Source of the DNA: Phymatolithon calcareum
Lineage: Eukaryota; Rhodophyta; Florideophyceae; Hapalidiales
Direction of reading: 5' to 3'
Length of the DNA: 64,000 nt
NCBI GenBank assembly: GCA_977006965.1
Contig: OZ345353.1
Span: forward strand, 3,844,001 to 3,908,000
A program made the translations under genes and the position numbers. The notes beneath the pieces were generated by a model. It had not been told where the DNA came from. It made no database searches and saw only the letters and a list, made by a program, of their open reading frames with translations. Below, in pieces: positions 53,124 through 62,882 of the stretch. Numbering within the stretch: the stretch's first letter is position 1; every line of letters begins with the position of its first letter.

Positions 53124-53579
53124 GTTTCGAAAGCTTTGCAGCTTTGATTCCGGAATGTGGCTGAAAAGCCTTAAATTACATGAAGTGACGTGCGGCTAAA
53201 CAGCCAATGCGAAAAAGGAACAACACAAATGGTTGTGAAGAAAGAAATGTAAGTGTGTTGATGATTGTCCCCGTCTGTCTATCGGTCGATTGCGGCGTGC
53301 TAAATGCTGATATGACGCGCAATCTATGCCTCTGTTCTGGGCGAGAGTGTGTGTTCCGGCAACTCAGGGACAGAAGGCCTAGAAACGGAAACGTGAGAAC
53401 CAAATGCGCGCGGAACGTGTGCCGGCGCGCAGTTGTTACTGAATCGGGATGACCGGCGCGAGAATGCGCGCGGGATTGCATCCAGCCTGCGAGTGATACT
53501 AGATTGAGTATCAATTTGGGAGACTCAGGTGAGGCATGATATGCAGCGCGTAATAGAATAGTATCTCGATCGGTAGGAC

Positions 53580-53798
53580 TCAGAGAAATGACGCCCTGCC
53601 GTTATCTAAGTAGAAGATAACTCATCACTAAGGCACTGTCTTGCCAGTCCCATCGTGGAGAAAGCTAAAAAGATATACCATTTTTTGAATCTCGTCAACG
53701 AAGGCGATTATAGAATAGATTTTGCATTCTTTACGTGTAATGCATTTACCCTGTCTTCGTCTGCTCGCACGCTAAGTCGGATACGTAAAACGGCAGCA
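53580..53798 (+). repeat. Repeat X, copy 2
   Basis: Same orientation as copy 1 at 39612-39822 (ACGCCCTGCCGTTATCTAAG, AAGGCACTGTCTT, CGAAGGCGATTATA, CTAAGTCGGATAC), although the adjoining Copia arm is inverted. Confidence 0.7.
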
Positions 53799-53890
53799 TC
53801 CCTGTTCGCAAAGGCTTGGTACAAGAAAATATGTTTTTCGTCGACAAGAATGATTGATTCCAAATATATCATCAAAGGAATGTCGTTTTT

Positions 53891-54356
53891 TGAAAGGCGG
53901 TGTATGATACTTGCTCGATTATTTTCAGTGGTGATATGACACGAGTGGTGACATGTTTGGTACGGTTGGATTTGGGTGAGGTTGGTGGCAAGTGTTGAGT
54001 TCGAGGTTGAAGTCGGTGGTTCTGGTGGTTGAGAGTCTGGTGGTTCGTTCTGAGTTGGTTGCTGGCCTCGGCTTCGGGGCCGGCTTCCGAGTTTATATAG
54101 AGTTGCTAGTGCAGTCTAGAGTATAGCAAAATGTTTTCTAGATACTTCCCATTATTGCTTGAGGTGCTAGATGGAGCAATACGTTGCCATCACATCTATA
54201 ATTACGCCTTACATGATGTCTGCTAGGCATAAGGCTTAACACAACAGAGCCAAAACATAGAAATACATAATGGCATAAAAGTATAAACGTATAGAACTAC
54301 TGTAAAGAGAAGGGATATAAGGATGACAGAACATGATTCAGAATTAATCTCTTACG
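53891..54356 (-). repeat. Ty3/gypsy 3' LTR
   Basis: Plus-strand text TGAAAGGCGGTGTATGATAC starts it, matching 58758. It ends ATTAATCTCTTACG against ATTAATCCCTTACA in the partner. A minus-strand TATA box (TATATAAAC) lies at about 54092-54099. Confidence 0.85.
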
Positions 54357-54415
54357 TTACTTCCCGTTCAGAAAAGAGTCCCCTCGACTCTTGGCTCACG
54401 GAGCACTTCGAAGCC

Positions 54416-55594
54416 TTAAGTTATACGGACGAAGTAGACGTGAGTGAAATGCATAGTGTACACCTCTTTGGAGAAGAATTGGTCATATTTCAAGTCGTAA
54501 AGCAACTTTGTTAATGTTCTCGGTAACTTTGGAAGGTCTAATAAATTTCGATAGAAGTTTTGTGGTTTGTCTGAGTAACTCCTTTTGAAGATTTCAGAGG
54601 GCAGCAATACTACGTCACCGATATTAATGTTGCAAGCTGTTCTCCGCTTTTTGGCGCAGCTCGCCATATACTCATTGATCTTACAGATATTGTTCTGTGC
54701 ACACTACTCGACTTTTTGCATGTCACGAATGGAACCCGATGCAGGCTCATTGGAGTGTGTGACAACGTCGCGTGGCGTTGTCTTTGGTTCAATGCCATAG
54801 TTTAAACAGAATGGAGAAAAGCACGTTGTCGAATGAATTGCGGAGTTGTATGCGACTTTAATGTCCACAAGATGATTGCTCCAGTTGTCTTTCCATGTGT
54901 TAACATACGCTCGAATCATTTCTTCAATCTTTCTATTCATTCTTACAGTTTCTCCGTCAGTTTATGGATGGTATACAGACGATGGCGATATCTCTATATC
55001 TCGGAGCGAGAATAATGATTTCTAGAACGTGCTCACAAATATTTTATCCCTGTCCGAAATGATTTACTGCGGAAGTCCGTGGTGTCGATAGACGTTCTCC
55101 TAAAATATTTTCGAAACTCCGTCAGCCCTAACGTTCGTCGTTGTAGGACATATGTGAATCATCTTGCTGAGTAGATCTACAAAGAGAAGAATTTCGGTGT
55201 GATTCTTTGTAGTCTTTGGCAGAGGTGAGATGAAATCCATGGTTATACTGGACCCTTTCTCTGAAGGTGGTTTCAATAGTTGAGGCTCTCCAATTGGTAT
55301 TTTGGTAGAGGCTTTTAATTTTTGACACAGGTCACAGGTCTTGACGTATTCTTCAATGGTTTTAGACATTTGTGGCCAGTAGTATTTTTTCTGAATTCGT
55401 TGTACAGTTTTATTCAAGCTTAGGTGACCAAAGGAGACTGAACCATGGTTGTCATATATAATTTGAGATCTAAGAGATCCTCGAGGAATGCAAGTCTTGT
55501 TGTACTTATACAGAATTTGTTCCTTGACGTCGTAGGGTGCACTGGGTGTTTTATATATTTGTTTGAATTCTGAGTTCTCATTATATCGTTCCAT
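54416..55594 (-). pseudogene. Ty3/gypsy integrase
   Basis: The HHCC zinc finger region is visible: HGSVSFGHLSLNKTVQRIQK, then KYYWPQMSKTIEEYVKTCDL with CxxC (CDLCQKLK). The core follows with ITMDFISPLPKTTKNHTEIL and FVDLLSKMIHICPT, including the first Asp residues (about 55235). Later MNRKIEEMIRAYVNTWKDNW and HLVDIKVAYNSAIHSTTCFS (54940-54704) belong to the end of the core. KKRRTACNINIGDVVLL (about 54660) starts the C-terminal domain. Stops and frame changes separate the parts. Confidence 0.75.
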
Positions 55595-55903
55595 GAGATA
55601 TTCACGTTCTGGTGGTGTAATACGTAGGTTTGATATTGCGTTCAGTTGTTTTTCCTTCTTGAGGATCTGGTTCAGGAGTTCTTGATTGTTCTCTGTTGTC
55701 GATGTTATATCTTGTGCCTTTCAAGGCAAGACATCTGCAATAATGTTGTTTCTTCATTTGACATATTCGATAGTGAAGTCGAATTCGACGAGTCGTTCAA
55801 GCCAACTTGCTTGTCGCTTCGATAGAATTTCTTGTGTTTCCAGGTATTTCAGAGGATGATGATCAGTATTGACAATAAACTTATGTCCGTGGAGGTAAAC
55901 TCT

Positions 55904-57137
55904 CTAAATACGAAGTTCTTCAACGATTCCTAGCAGTTCTTGCTCGCGGACTTGATAGTTCTGCGCGGCGGGATTCAGGGTTCTCGAAAAATACGGGACG
56001 GGATGAAAGAAGTTATAATGCTGTGTTTCCAAGCAGCTCCAAGGTAAAAGTCGGATGCGTCTCTGGTATCGATTGTGTGAAGAGTGGGGTCGAATGTTTG
56101 GAGAACTGGAGCAGAAATAAGACCTTTTTTGATTTTCTGGAACGCGTTCTGTTCTACCGGTGTCCACTTAAAATCCGTCTTACTTGTAAGCAAGGTAAGT
56201 CGCTTAACTATTCCCGCACAGTTTTTGATGAACCTTCTGAAGTAGCTGACGAGTCTCAGGAAAGCTTGGACGTCTTTATTATTTCGCGTCGTGTGCCATG
56301 TTTTAAGAGATTCGACCTTGTTCTTATCCATCTCGATACCCTTGTCTGTGAGGATGAGCCTCAAGTGTTCAATCCATCGAACGGAAAACTCGCAGTCCGA
56401 CAAATTCCCATAAAGCTTCTCCTTCCGTAATATTTCTAAGGCCGTCTGCAAGTCACTGACGTGGTCTTCTAAGTTATTACTGTATATAAGAATATCGTCC
56501 ACGTATACGTTGATGAACTTGTCAAGGTACGGGTGAAATATCTTCTTCATTAATTCCATAAATTTCGCTTGAGCATTGCATAATATGAAGGGCAGAACCA
56601 GAAATTCCTAGAGTCTGTATCTGGTCCGAAAAGCAGTTTTCGGGATTGATTCTTTTGATATTAGGATTTCGTGGTACCCAGAACGGAGGTCAATCTTCGA
56701 AAAATACTTTCCCCTGCAATTCTGTCGAGTATGTCATCGAGTCAGGGGAGAGGATATCCATTCTTTACGATGAGCTCGTCCAATTCGCGATAATCGACGC
56801 ACATGCTGAGATCACCGTTTTTGTTTTTAACGAATAGAGTAGGAGCTCCCCAAGGGCTTTTACTTTGTCGGATAAACCCTTTCTTTGATAGGTCAGCGAG
56901 CTCTCTTCGAAGTTCTTGCAGGTCTTTTTCGGACAAACGGTAAAGTCTTTTTCTCTGGGGCTCGGCACCTGGTAACAGTTCGATTTTGAATTCGCTACCT
57001 CTAACAGGAGGTAAGCCTTTGGGTAGGTATTTTGGAAATACGTCTTCATAATCTTTAATTAAGGACGTAATTTTGCCATCTTTGGATGATTTGTGTTGGG
57101 TCTTAGAGTTCGAGGGTTTTAGTATCACAGCGAACAC
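55904..57137 (-). pseudogene. Ty3/gypsy reverse transcriptase and RNase H
   Basis: The open frame 57137-56742 has [20 protein letters not shown] and [20 protein letters not shown], then [19 protein letters not shown], the start of the palm. A frame break follows. The frame 56559-55975 begins MELMKKIFHPYLDKF and has the catalytic NVYVDDILIYSNNLEDHV (Tyr-Val-Asp-Asp near 56500), then LRLVSYFRRFIKNCAG. RNase H text follows, with FYLGAAWKHSIITS in place of the usual vLsQ-type block, and YFSRTLNPAAQNYQVREQEL in the overlapping frame (56167-55904). The catalytic box is intact but the gene is broken. Confidence 0.8.
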
Positions 57138-57510
57138 GTGTGATTTCCTTGCTGATCGTACCAGGTTTTAGCGGAGATATAATTGACTCGAGGAGACATT
57201 TTGCGTATAAGCTTTGTCTTTATTCCATTAAAGGTAAACGACAATTCCTTCTTATCGCAGTCTGTAAAGGCACAATGTTTTCTTAGCACATCATTCCCAA
57301 GAATCAGGTCATACCCGCGAACGCAGATGGGTAATCGAATATTGTCTTGGTATCCAGGAAATGAAACTTCAATATTTTCTCCAATTTCGGTTCTCCGTTC
57401 AGTCCCGTCAGCCATTTCGGTGTTTCCTTCTCACGGGTTACGGGTTAGGTTCACATTACCCGCGAGTCTTGACGACATGATACTGTCAGTGGCGCCGCGT
57501 CGAATAGGAT
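57125..57510 (-). pseudogene. Ty3/gypsy aspartic protease with frameshift at the active site
   Basis: The 57415-57125 frame has IEVSFPGYQDNIRLPICVRG, YDLILGNDVLRKHCAFTD (the flap and ILG block) and FNGIKTKLIRK. Upstream, the active-site text reads RRGATDSIMSSRLAG in the open frame, whereas the frame one base away reads ILFDA immediately before it. The catalytic Asp is therefore in a different frame, consistent with loss of one base at about 57494. Confidence 0.65.
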
Positions 57511-58510
57511 ACTGCAAATTGTGGTTGTTGACAGACCCATTTATAACGTTGACGGGTGCTGAGCTCAATAATATTGCATGCGATGCTGGTCGGGGAAGGG
57601 TTTCTTCATTTTTTTGTTTTTCTATTCTTTCGAAAGGAAATGGAACTGAACTATCTACAGGATTAGAGTTCGCTTCGTTCAGTTCCTCTTGAAGTTTTTT
57701 GACAGTTGCGAGCGATGTGGCCTTTCTCTCTACAACGCAAGCAACGTCCTTCGGCAATACATTTGTCACGCTCTTCTTACGTAAGCTTCTTCAGTTGGAC
57801 GTTTCCAATATCCATTGGAGAATATCCTTGGTTTTGTTTAGCAAGAACAGCAGGAGAGAACTGATCTTGCATTTTGCCGGACTTGTGAGCACTTTCAACG
57901 AGAGCGACGTCTCTAATGAGGTCTTTGATATTGTTGTAACTCTTCGTGCAAAGCTCCTTCCAATTGTAGGATTTGAACCCCCCGAGACTAGCGATCGATA
58001 ATTTCGTCGGCCGACATATTCGGTATATCTCCAATGATCTTCAGGAAGTCACTGTTGTACACATGCACAAATTTTATCTGTCTCCAGATACTCAGCTTAT
58101 CTCGTGCAAGCATAACCCCGTTCAATGATTCGAAACGATTTATCAAATCTCCCTTTAGCTCGATCTATGAAGAGAACTGCCGGTTTCGATGCATATTATA
58201 CGTTACAAACCATGTGTGGGCTTGACCGTCGAGGAAGCTTACGGCTATTTTGAGAGTTTCACCAGGATTGCTGACACCGAATAAATAATTATTCACTCGA
58301 TGGACCCAACTTCGGACAGGTGTTTTTCAGGTATACGGCAAAGGCTTGTTGATTTTCGGCTGACGGTCACTCAGATGATAATTCATTAATTCTTCTCTGT
58401 GCATCCTCCAATTGGCTGTGTAACTCACCAATTAAGTGTTTTATATTGGCAAGTGGAAGAGGTAGATTGGATGCTTGAGAAAAATTCATATTATCATCAA
58501 CAGGCTGCAT
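57431..58510 (-). pseudogene. Ty3/gypsy gag with CCHC zinc knuckle
   Basis: The ATG at 58510 opens MQPVDDNMNFSQASNLPLPL and HSQLEDAQRRINELSSE, followed by a TGA. More gag text is found in other frames (GFKSYNWKELCTKSYNNIKD, 58034-57777). The nucleocapsid zinc knuckle CLRCREKGHIARNC lies at 57702-57743 in a frame shifted from the next ORF. The leader between the primer-binding site and the ATG is about 230 bases. Confidence 0.7.
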
Positions 58511-58740
58511 GGTGATTTATTGATATCGATTATTGATTTATCTTACGATTGATGTTATCGATTACGCGAAGTTGGGCCTTACTCTTCAAGTGACACCTCC
58601 TCGATTGGTAAAAATAATTTGAATATGATTACTTTTATGAAAGGCCTCGGGTGTGCCAATTTTCAATTAATGAGCTCAAAGACTTGCGGAAATCAGGGCG
58701 CCGGTGACAATTACAATTGTGGAATGGAAATGATACGCTG

Positions 58741-58755
58741 TACCCGGTGCTACCA
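58741..58755 (-). other. Primer-binding site
   Basis: On the minus strand TGGTAGCACCGGGTA starts two bases inside the 5' LTR boundary (58758). It would pair with a tRNA 3' end ...CGGUGCUACCA, whose terminal U72 and A73 fit an A1:U72 initiator tRNA type. Confidence 0.7.
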
Positions 58756-58757
58756 AA

Positions 58758-59223
58758 TGAAAGGCGGTGTATGATACTTACTTGATTACTTTCAGTGGTG
58801 ATATGACACGAGTAGTGGCACGGGTGGTACGGTTGGATTTGGGTGAGGTTGGTGGCAAGTGTTGAGTTCGAGGTTGAAGTCGGTGGTTCTGGTGGTTGAG
58901 AGTCTGGTGGTTCGTTCTGAGTTGGTTGCTGGCCTCGGATTCAGGGCCGGCTTCCGAGTTTATATAGAGTTGCTAGTGCAGTCTAGAGTATAGCAAAATG
59001 TTTTCTAGATACTTCCTATTATTGCCTAAGGTGCTAGATGGAGCAATACGTTGCCATCACATCTATAATTACGCCTTACATGATGTCTACAAGGCATAAG
59101 GATTAACATAAGAGAGCCAAAACATGGAAATACATAGAGACAAAAAAGTATAAACGTATAGAACTACTGTACACAGAAGGAGTATAAGGATGACATAATA
59201 TGTTTCAGTATTAATCCCTTACA
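58758..59223 (-). repeat. Ty3/gypsy 5' LTR
   Basis: It pairs with 53891-54356 over the full 466 bp with scattered substitutions. It ends TTACA at 59219-59223, giving a TG..CA structure on the minus strand. Confidence 0.85.
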
Positions 59224-59329
59224 TTTTTGAAATGAAAACGGCTAATTTTAAGTCGGCGTGTTCCTCAGGACTCAGGATGGTGGTTTTTTTCGGATTGAAT
59301 GATCTTCGTCTGCCCCGAGGAAGTTGCAG

Positions 59330-60810
59330 CTAGTTTTCCAGAACCGCCTTGAGCTCGATAATTCCTTGTTGTGCAACATAGGCTATCGCAAAGTTTCGAG
59401 CATATGCCTGATCTAAAATGGTGTACCCGCCTGGGCCCCATTTTAGGGCATCACCCGCTGAAGCCCACGCATATACATTTCCAACTGCCGTGAGCAGGCC
59501 ATTGCGCCTCATGCATACCGTAATGCCTCTGCAAACTAGCGGAGTGCCTCCCACACCTACACTCACGTCGTTTGTAAGTCGATTGTGGTAGCAGGAGATG
59601 TTCTTCACTACCGCGTCCAAAAGTTCATCGTTGTGGGCGAACACATGCCGAACAAAATGGATGACGGAACCTAGAACTATCACCTTGATTTCCGCATTTT
59701 GATTGTCCGCAGAGCTCCGATGTAGGATACCCTCAGCATGCGGAATGTCAAGACCGATGCCACTGGATCCGAGCACCGACGCCGAAGACCAGTGTTCACT
59801 TCTAAGTAGCCACTCTCCACCCGCTTTCCAAGCGTCCCAAACATTATTCGCTGCCTCAGCAAACTCCGATTGTTCGCACTCTCGTTCATCACAGCAAGTT
59901 AAAAAGTTGAGCATGATTGTTAATTTCAGTTCCTCAATAGTACGATCAGTACGGCGGTCTGCGAGCAAGGCCATTCTTTCAACCAGTCCATTCAGCACGA
60001 AAATATCCGAAAAAAGGTTCTTTAAGTCTTGTTTTCCTTGCCTCCAAACTTCTCCACAATTGACCAGTCATTTCCGCAATCAGATTTTTGGGTAGCTTTT
60101 CAAAAAATGAATCGAGATAAACGGCGTATGGAGCAAAGCTCGTGCTCTCATCGTCCTTAACTGGCTGCATTTGACCGGTTGCTGCAGCGCTTACTTGCTG
60201 GTAGGCGGTGTCATCGCCCATGTCCACTCACACAGGCTCCAGCAGCTCCTCCCTCTACAAGTCCATAGTATAGGCAACTGTGTCATTGCGAAGCCCTATT
60301 TTAGGGAACGTTATGTAGCACGCTGCTGTGCTAAATGAACTTTCACGCGCTTCCAACGGAGTCTCTTGTGTACTTCCTGTTACTAGAAGGCGATAGCGAT
60401 GCCGATCTGCACCGTATGCGCCTGCTAAGCCTTGTTTAAACCTGCCAGAATCGCCCCGACAATGAGAAGTATCCAAGTAAGCACAATGAGAAAAGCTAGT
60501 TTGCGACGGAAACATTGGATCACATAGCTGTCTGTGGAAGGTCCTTTTTGTACGTCTCGTGTCTGTAGAACTAGCGCCCACAGAAAGCCATGTAAGGGAA
60601 CAGAGGGTGCAGCCATGAATGCGAGCGTTCCACGTATCCTTCCGATTCTTACAGAAAACATTACTTACACAAGGATGCACACAAAAACGGCTAGATAGAG
60701 CACGAGAGGAACCGCTGTGTACTTCCATCGCAGCGTTGATGAATGAAAGGAGAGTGGGAACCGTTTTGTCAGCTGCCATGCGACGATCGTGCTCATTCCG
60801 GCTGTCACAG
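59330..60810 (-). pseudogene. Decayed paralog of the membrane protein gene at 18387
   Basis: The C-terminal frame (59998-59330) reads FAEAANNVWDAWKAGGEWLL, IHFVRHVFAHNDELLDAVVK and AYVAQQGIIELKAVLEN, close to the intact gene. The middle (60227-59979) has VYLDSFFEKLPKNLIAEMTG. The N-terminal membrane part (60661-60425) keeps GTLAFMAAPSVPLHGFLWAL and LTWILLIVGAILAGLNKA, but TAA replaces the tyrosine codon in VFVCLLVYAMFS. Frameshifts lie near 60410, 60240 and 59990. Homology ends at about 60808, about 18 codons into the protein, where the adjacent transposon terminus begins. Confidence 0.85.
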
Positions 60811-60902
60811 GAGAATGCGGGAAATATCGAAAATTGAGGCGTATAATTGTTACGGAGTAATGCTAATGTTTTTAGGATTTGAGTCAATTTTTACATATTT
60901 AT

Positions 60903-61722
60903 TTAGTAATCGATTTGAAACAGAGGGTTTTCTTCTTGTATCATAATCTGGGTCAAATTAGAAACTGCGTGAAAGCAGGCGGAATGACGCCTCACATCAT
61001 GACGGAACCGCTGACCTATAGCACCGAACTGTTTTAGTCTTCTGTTCACAGTTTCATGTCGGGCTCTGGAGATCGCATGAAGTCGATTGGGAACGTCTTC
61101 AGTTGCTCCAGAAGTGTACTCACAGCGTTCATCATTGTAACCACGGTCTGCAATAACATTCTCGCCTGGAAGAAGCTCTTTTTTCATTCCAATTCGAAAG
61201 ATTTTTAAATCAGTGAAGGTCCCACAGTGAAAAGGCCATGCACCCAAACAATAAAGCCAGTAGAGATACAAATTCCAATTTCGTAGCGAACTCCAGGCCC
61301 CTTGAACTTGTGGGAATACCACTTCGAGCTAAAGGGGGATGGGTCAGAAATTCGACAGTCTGTGCCAGCGACGGAAACCTTGTAACGCATACTGTGATTA
61401 TTTGAAAGCCGGTTCTCCTATTTTATCTTCATTGTCAGTTAGCAAAAGAATATTGTGCCTAAAGGAGAGACACAAGTAATTTCAAGTGGAAAGTACTTAC
61501 TATTTTCAGATCAGCAATTAGACCTACAAATATCCAGCACCACTTCCTGAATGTCTTTTCATCAGCTTTCGTCAAAGCAGTATTGTGGTGCTCGGATGCA
61601 TAGGCTTTTAAAAATAGGAGGGCCCACAGCAAATGGTGAGGACTGGATTTAGCCGGCATTGAGTTACCTATATCGTTCCATACAATTGCACAAACCTGAG
61701 GTGTGACGCCAAATAGGGCCAT
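60903..61722 (-). pseudogene. DDE transposase (DDE_Tnp_4-like) with one intron and one frameshift
   Basis: Exon 1 (61722-61501, ATG start) reads FGVTPQVCAIVWNDIGNSMP, HHLLWALLFLKAYASEHHNT and ADEKTFRKWCWIFVGLIADL. An intron of 83 bases fits at 61418-61500: GTAAGTAC at the 5' side and ATAAAATAG at the 3' side, joining in phase 0 to ENRLSNNHSMRYKV. Exon 2 carries VAGTDCRISDPSPFSSKWYS (first Asp), VRYEIGICISTGFIVWVHG, then a one-base frameshift near 61230. After it come PFHCGTFTDLKIFRIG, ENVIADRGYNDERCEY (second Asp) and RARHETVNRRLKQFGAIGQR (Glu). All three catalytic residues are visible and the end NPLFQIDY is intact, so only the frameshift prevents a full reading. Confidence 0.8.
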
Positions 61723-61769
61723 GAAACGCCTATTCAGAACAACAGCATATAGTCCAGCCGCTCGCTCCA

Positions 61770-62715
61770 GGGGGATGCGGGAAATATCGAAAATTGAGGT
61801 AATTTTGCTTTTACTACTTTTTGAGGGAGCTGATAATTTTTATCGACCTCCACAATAAGCAGATAGATTTTGCGGATCATGAATATCTATCGCCGAGAGC
61901 GTGAACTGCTGGACCATACGTATGGAATGTTATTGCTGGGACGTGAACAACGTACTCATGTACAACCATGGTATGATACGAAAAGTTACGGATCCGGATT
62001 TGCCTAGCGAAAGTTCGCGAAAGTTTCGCCAAGAACACGTGTCACGAATTTGCCAGAATCGAAACTTTCGCCGAGCGCCTGACTTTCATTGGCTATATTC
62101 TGCTCAAGACTTGAGCAACACTCAATTATTTAGCGAAACTTTGTAGTACTCAATGAGATCTGGCGATCCATGTGAAAAAATCTGAAAATGCCTCTCATTT
62201 TCCATGCGAAACTTGCTCTGAGAAATCAAAACTTTCGCGTTTTTTGCGAAACTTTCGACTTTCGCTTGCAACTTTCGCCAGGACGCGGAGCACTTTCTAC
62301 CCTTTTTTTGCCAAAACTTGGTAGTTCCAACATCAGAGAGCAAAGTTTCGCTAAGAACGATGGCATTGCAACGCTTCGTCTACAAACTTTCGCCTCGACA
62401 AAAACAAGAAAGCGAAACTTTCGATGGCCTGTTTTGTCGACGCGAAAGTTTCGCTTGACAAATTTCCCGAGTACCCGTTTCGTTCCGTAACGCACGTAAT
62501 CACAAAATGAAACAAGCCCTCACTGCACCGATATAGATTGGGGAAAAGCAATTGCAAAATACAATATTGTGTATCATATATAGCATTAATTTGAAAAGAA
62601 AAGCTCTGCTACGCTATTAGTCACATGTTTTCGTTGTTTACGCTGATTCGTTAATTCCCTGAACGTGGTCCATGTTCTTCGTAATATTAGAGTTTCGATA
62701 TTTCCCGCATCCCCC
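61770..62715. repeat. 946-bp segment with 23-bp inverted ends
   Basis: GGGGGATGCGGGAAATATCG (61770-61789) is the reverse complement of CGATATTTCCCGCATCCCCC (62696-62715), and the match extends three further bases. The interior carries the GCGAAAGTTTCGC-type cluster and no coding region. Confidence 0.7.
61968..62470. repeat. Cluster of GCGAAAGTTTCGC-type palindromic words
   Basis: GCGAAAG, CGAAACTTTCG, GCGAAACTTT and ACTTTCGCC recur more than ten times in both orientations over 500 bases. The first 75 bases (GGTATGATACGAAAAGTTAC to CCAAGAACACGTGT) recur at 63927-64000. Confidence 0.7.
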
Positions 62716-62836
62716 AGAATGCTGAGAGCACAATGTACGAACGTTGATGATGCAAGACGCACAAAACTCTTCGACATTGCGCTTCTCTTGGTTATCTTGT
62801 CTACTACGTTGGATTGCTCTATATCAGGTCGTGAAT

Positions 62837-62880
62837 ATAAGGGAGAGAGTAGGAAGTCTACACTCTATTCTCTCCCTTAT
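62837..62880. repeat. 44-bp hairpin
   Basis: ATAAGGGAGAGAGT (62837-62850) and ATTCTCTCCCTTAT (62867-62880) are inverted repeats with 13 of 14 bases pairing. Confidence 0.8.
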
Positions 62881-62882
62881 TT

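Larger units (their letters stand above)
47690..53554 (-). mobile_element. Copia-like retroelement, arm 2 with complete pol order
   Basis: On the minus strand the order is leader, gag, protease, integrase, reverse transcriptase, RNase H, which defines the Copia type. The first 3.7 kb (53554-49855) is the inverted near-copy of arm 1; the rest is unique to this copy. After the last pol codons (near 47787) comes a tail of about 90 bases with AATAAAACAG and then four ATCC units (about 47693-47710). No LTR-like duplicate of the tail is found at the 5' end. Confidence 0.8.
53891..59223 (-). mobile_element. Full-length Ty3/gypsy retrotransposon
   Basis: It has two LTRs of 466 bp (53891-54356 and 58758-59223), a primer-binding site next to the 5' LTR and the order gag, protease, reverse transcriptase, RNase H, integrase on the minus strand. 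The LTRs are flanked by TTTTT on both sides (53886-53890 and 59224-59228), a 5-bp duplication of low complexity. The genes carry stops and frameshifts, so the element is defective although its structure is complete. Confidence 0.9.
60811..62715 (-). mobile_element. DDE-transposase element (PIF/Harbinger or related), boundaries tentative
   Basis: Direct copies of ATGCGGGAAATATCGAAAAT lie at 60814 and 61774; an inverted copy (TTTCGATATTTCCCGCATCC) ends at 62715. The transposase gene lies between the first two. The element could be 60811-62715 with an internal terminal-repeat copy, or two nested elements. The left boundary coincides with the end of homology to the membrane protein gene. Confidence 0.55.
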
